A DNA stretch of 15,911 bases from Bacilli bacterium. GTDB lineage: Bacteria > Bacillota_I > Bacilli_A > RF39 > UBA660. Location of the stretch: NCBI GenBank assembly GCA_028698535.1, contig JAQVDA010000007.1, positions 1-15,911 of the forward strand, given 5' to 3'. The notes under the pieces were generated by a model, which was not told the DNA's origin, made no database searches, and saw nothing but the letters and a program-made list of their open reading frames with translations. The translations under genes were made by a program, and so were the position numbers. Below are positions 15,664-15,911 of this stretch, in pieces (the first letter of the stretch is position 1; every line of letters starts with the position of its first letter).

Positions 15664-15911
15664 TTAAATTATATTGTCTAACTCAGCAAATATCCAATCA
15701 GGCACCTTAACTTCTAGATGCTTATCTAAAATCTTATTAACTTTCGCTTTATTAAAAACATCCTTATCCCTCTTCAGATAAGCACCCCGTCCATTAGCTT
15801 TACCAGTTAAATCAATTTTAACATTACCCTGGTTATCCCGGACAATTCTGATTAGTTCTTTCTTTGGTAACTTTTCTTTTGTCACCACACAAGTTCGTAA
15901 AGGAATCTTTC
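15664..15911 (-). CDS. ylxR: YlxR/RnpM family RNA-binding protein (5' end beyond right edge)
   Basis: This small protein of the YlxR (DUF448) family is encoded between nusA and infB in Firmicutes. In B. subtilis it has been described as an RNase P modulator (RnpM). The frame is open to the right edge: upstream of the internal GTG codons at 15888 and 15885 it reads KIPLRTCVVT, the family's N-terminal motif, so the real start is just outside the window and those GTGs are not starts. About 82 codons are visible, including PKKELIRIVR, TGKANGRGAYL and the C-terminal HLEVKVPDWIF. The expected start of the gene should lie only a few codons beyond the edge. It is 20 nt upstream of infB and in one operon with it. 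Confidence 0.92.
   Translation of the reverse strand, partial: KIPLRTCVVTKEKLPKKELIRIVRDNQGNVKIDLTGKANGRGAYLKRDKDVFNKAKVNKILDKHLEVKVPDWIFAELDNII

Noticed and set aside
15664..15888. YlxR starting at the internal GTG at 15888
   Set aside because: The frame upstream encodes the conserved KIPLRTC motif up to the window edge, so the GTG is internal and the true start is outside.
1..15911. Possible use of UGA as tryptophan (mycoplasma code 4)
   Set aside because: Trp codons checked are TGG, and the first deoD ends on TGA, so the standard bacterial code fits.

Overview
This is an AT-rich (by eye about one-third G+C, not computed) stretch of a bacterial chromosome in which every recognisable gene lies on the minus strand. 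Gene content and order match the Bacillus subtilis neighbourhood ylxR-infB-rbfA-rpsO-pnp-ylxY-rnjB-spoIIIE-ymfF-ymfH. Many genes found between these in Bacillus are missing here: ylxQ, ylxP, truB, ribC, the spoVF/dap genes and tepA. The low G+C, compact spacing and loss of sporulation-linked genes suggest a genome-reduced member of the Bacilli/Mollicutes side of the Firmicutes (Acholeplasma-, Izemoplasma- or RF39-like). UGG encodes Trp and UGA is used as a stop, so this is not a UGA=Trp mycoplasma. The exact taxon cannot be fixed from the window.

Layout in the direction of transcription (high to low coordinates). (1) 15911-13194: ylxR/rnpM (cut by the right edge), infB and rbfA, a tightly packed translation-initiation and 30S-maturation operon ending in a hairpin. 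(2) 13130-10584: rpsO with its own promoter and a structured leader that looks like an S15 autoregulatory element, then pnp after a weak terminator, ending in a clear terminator. (3) 10548-9555: ylxY, a membrane-anchored NodB-fold protein whose catalytic residues are all replaced. (4) 9556-7856: an RNase J2-like protein with altered metal ligands. (5) 7837-5583: ftsK/spoIIIE DNA translocase with its own promoter and terminator. (6) 5552-1425: an apparent operon of two tandem deoD purine nucleoside phosphorylase genes followed by the M16 peptidase pair ymfF-ymfH, closed by a strong terminator. (7) 1415-1: an ABC-2 type exporter, with the ATPase followed by the start of its permease, which is cut by the left edge.

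Most of the window is conserved housekeeping DNA: translation initiation, ribosome maturation, RNA decay (PNPase, RNase J) and chromosome segregation. The points worth a second look are: the tandem deoD pair, identical over its first 418 nt and then sharply diverged, with the catalytic Asp replaced by Asn in one copy; the candidate S15-binding rpsO leader; and two degenerate enzymes (YlxY and the RNase J2-like protein). I see no mobile element, CRISPR array, tRNA or rRNA, and no convincing undescribed multi-gene system. No gene-free stretch exceeds about 170 bases.
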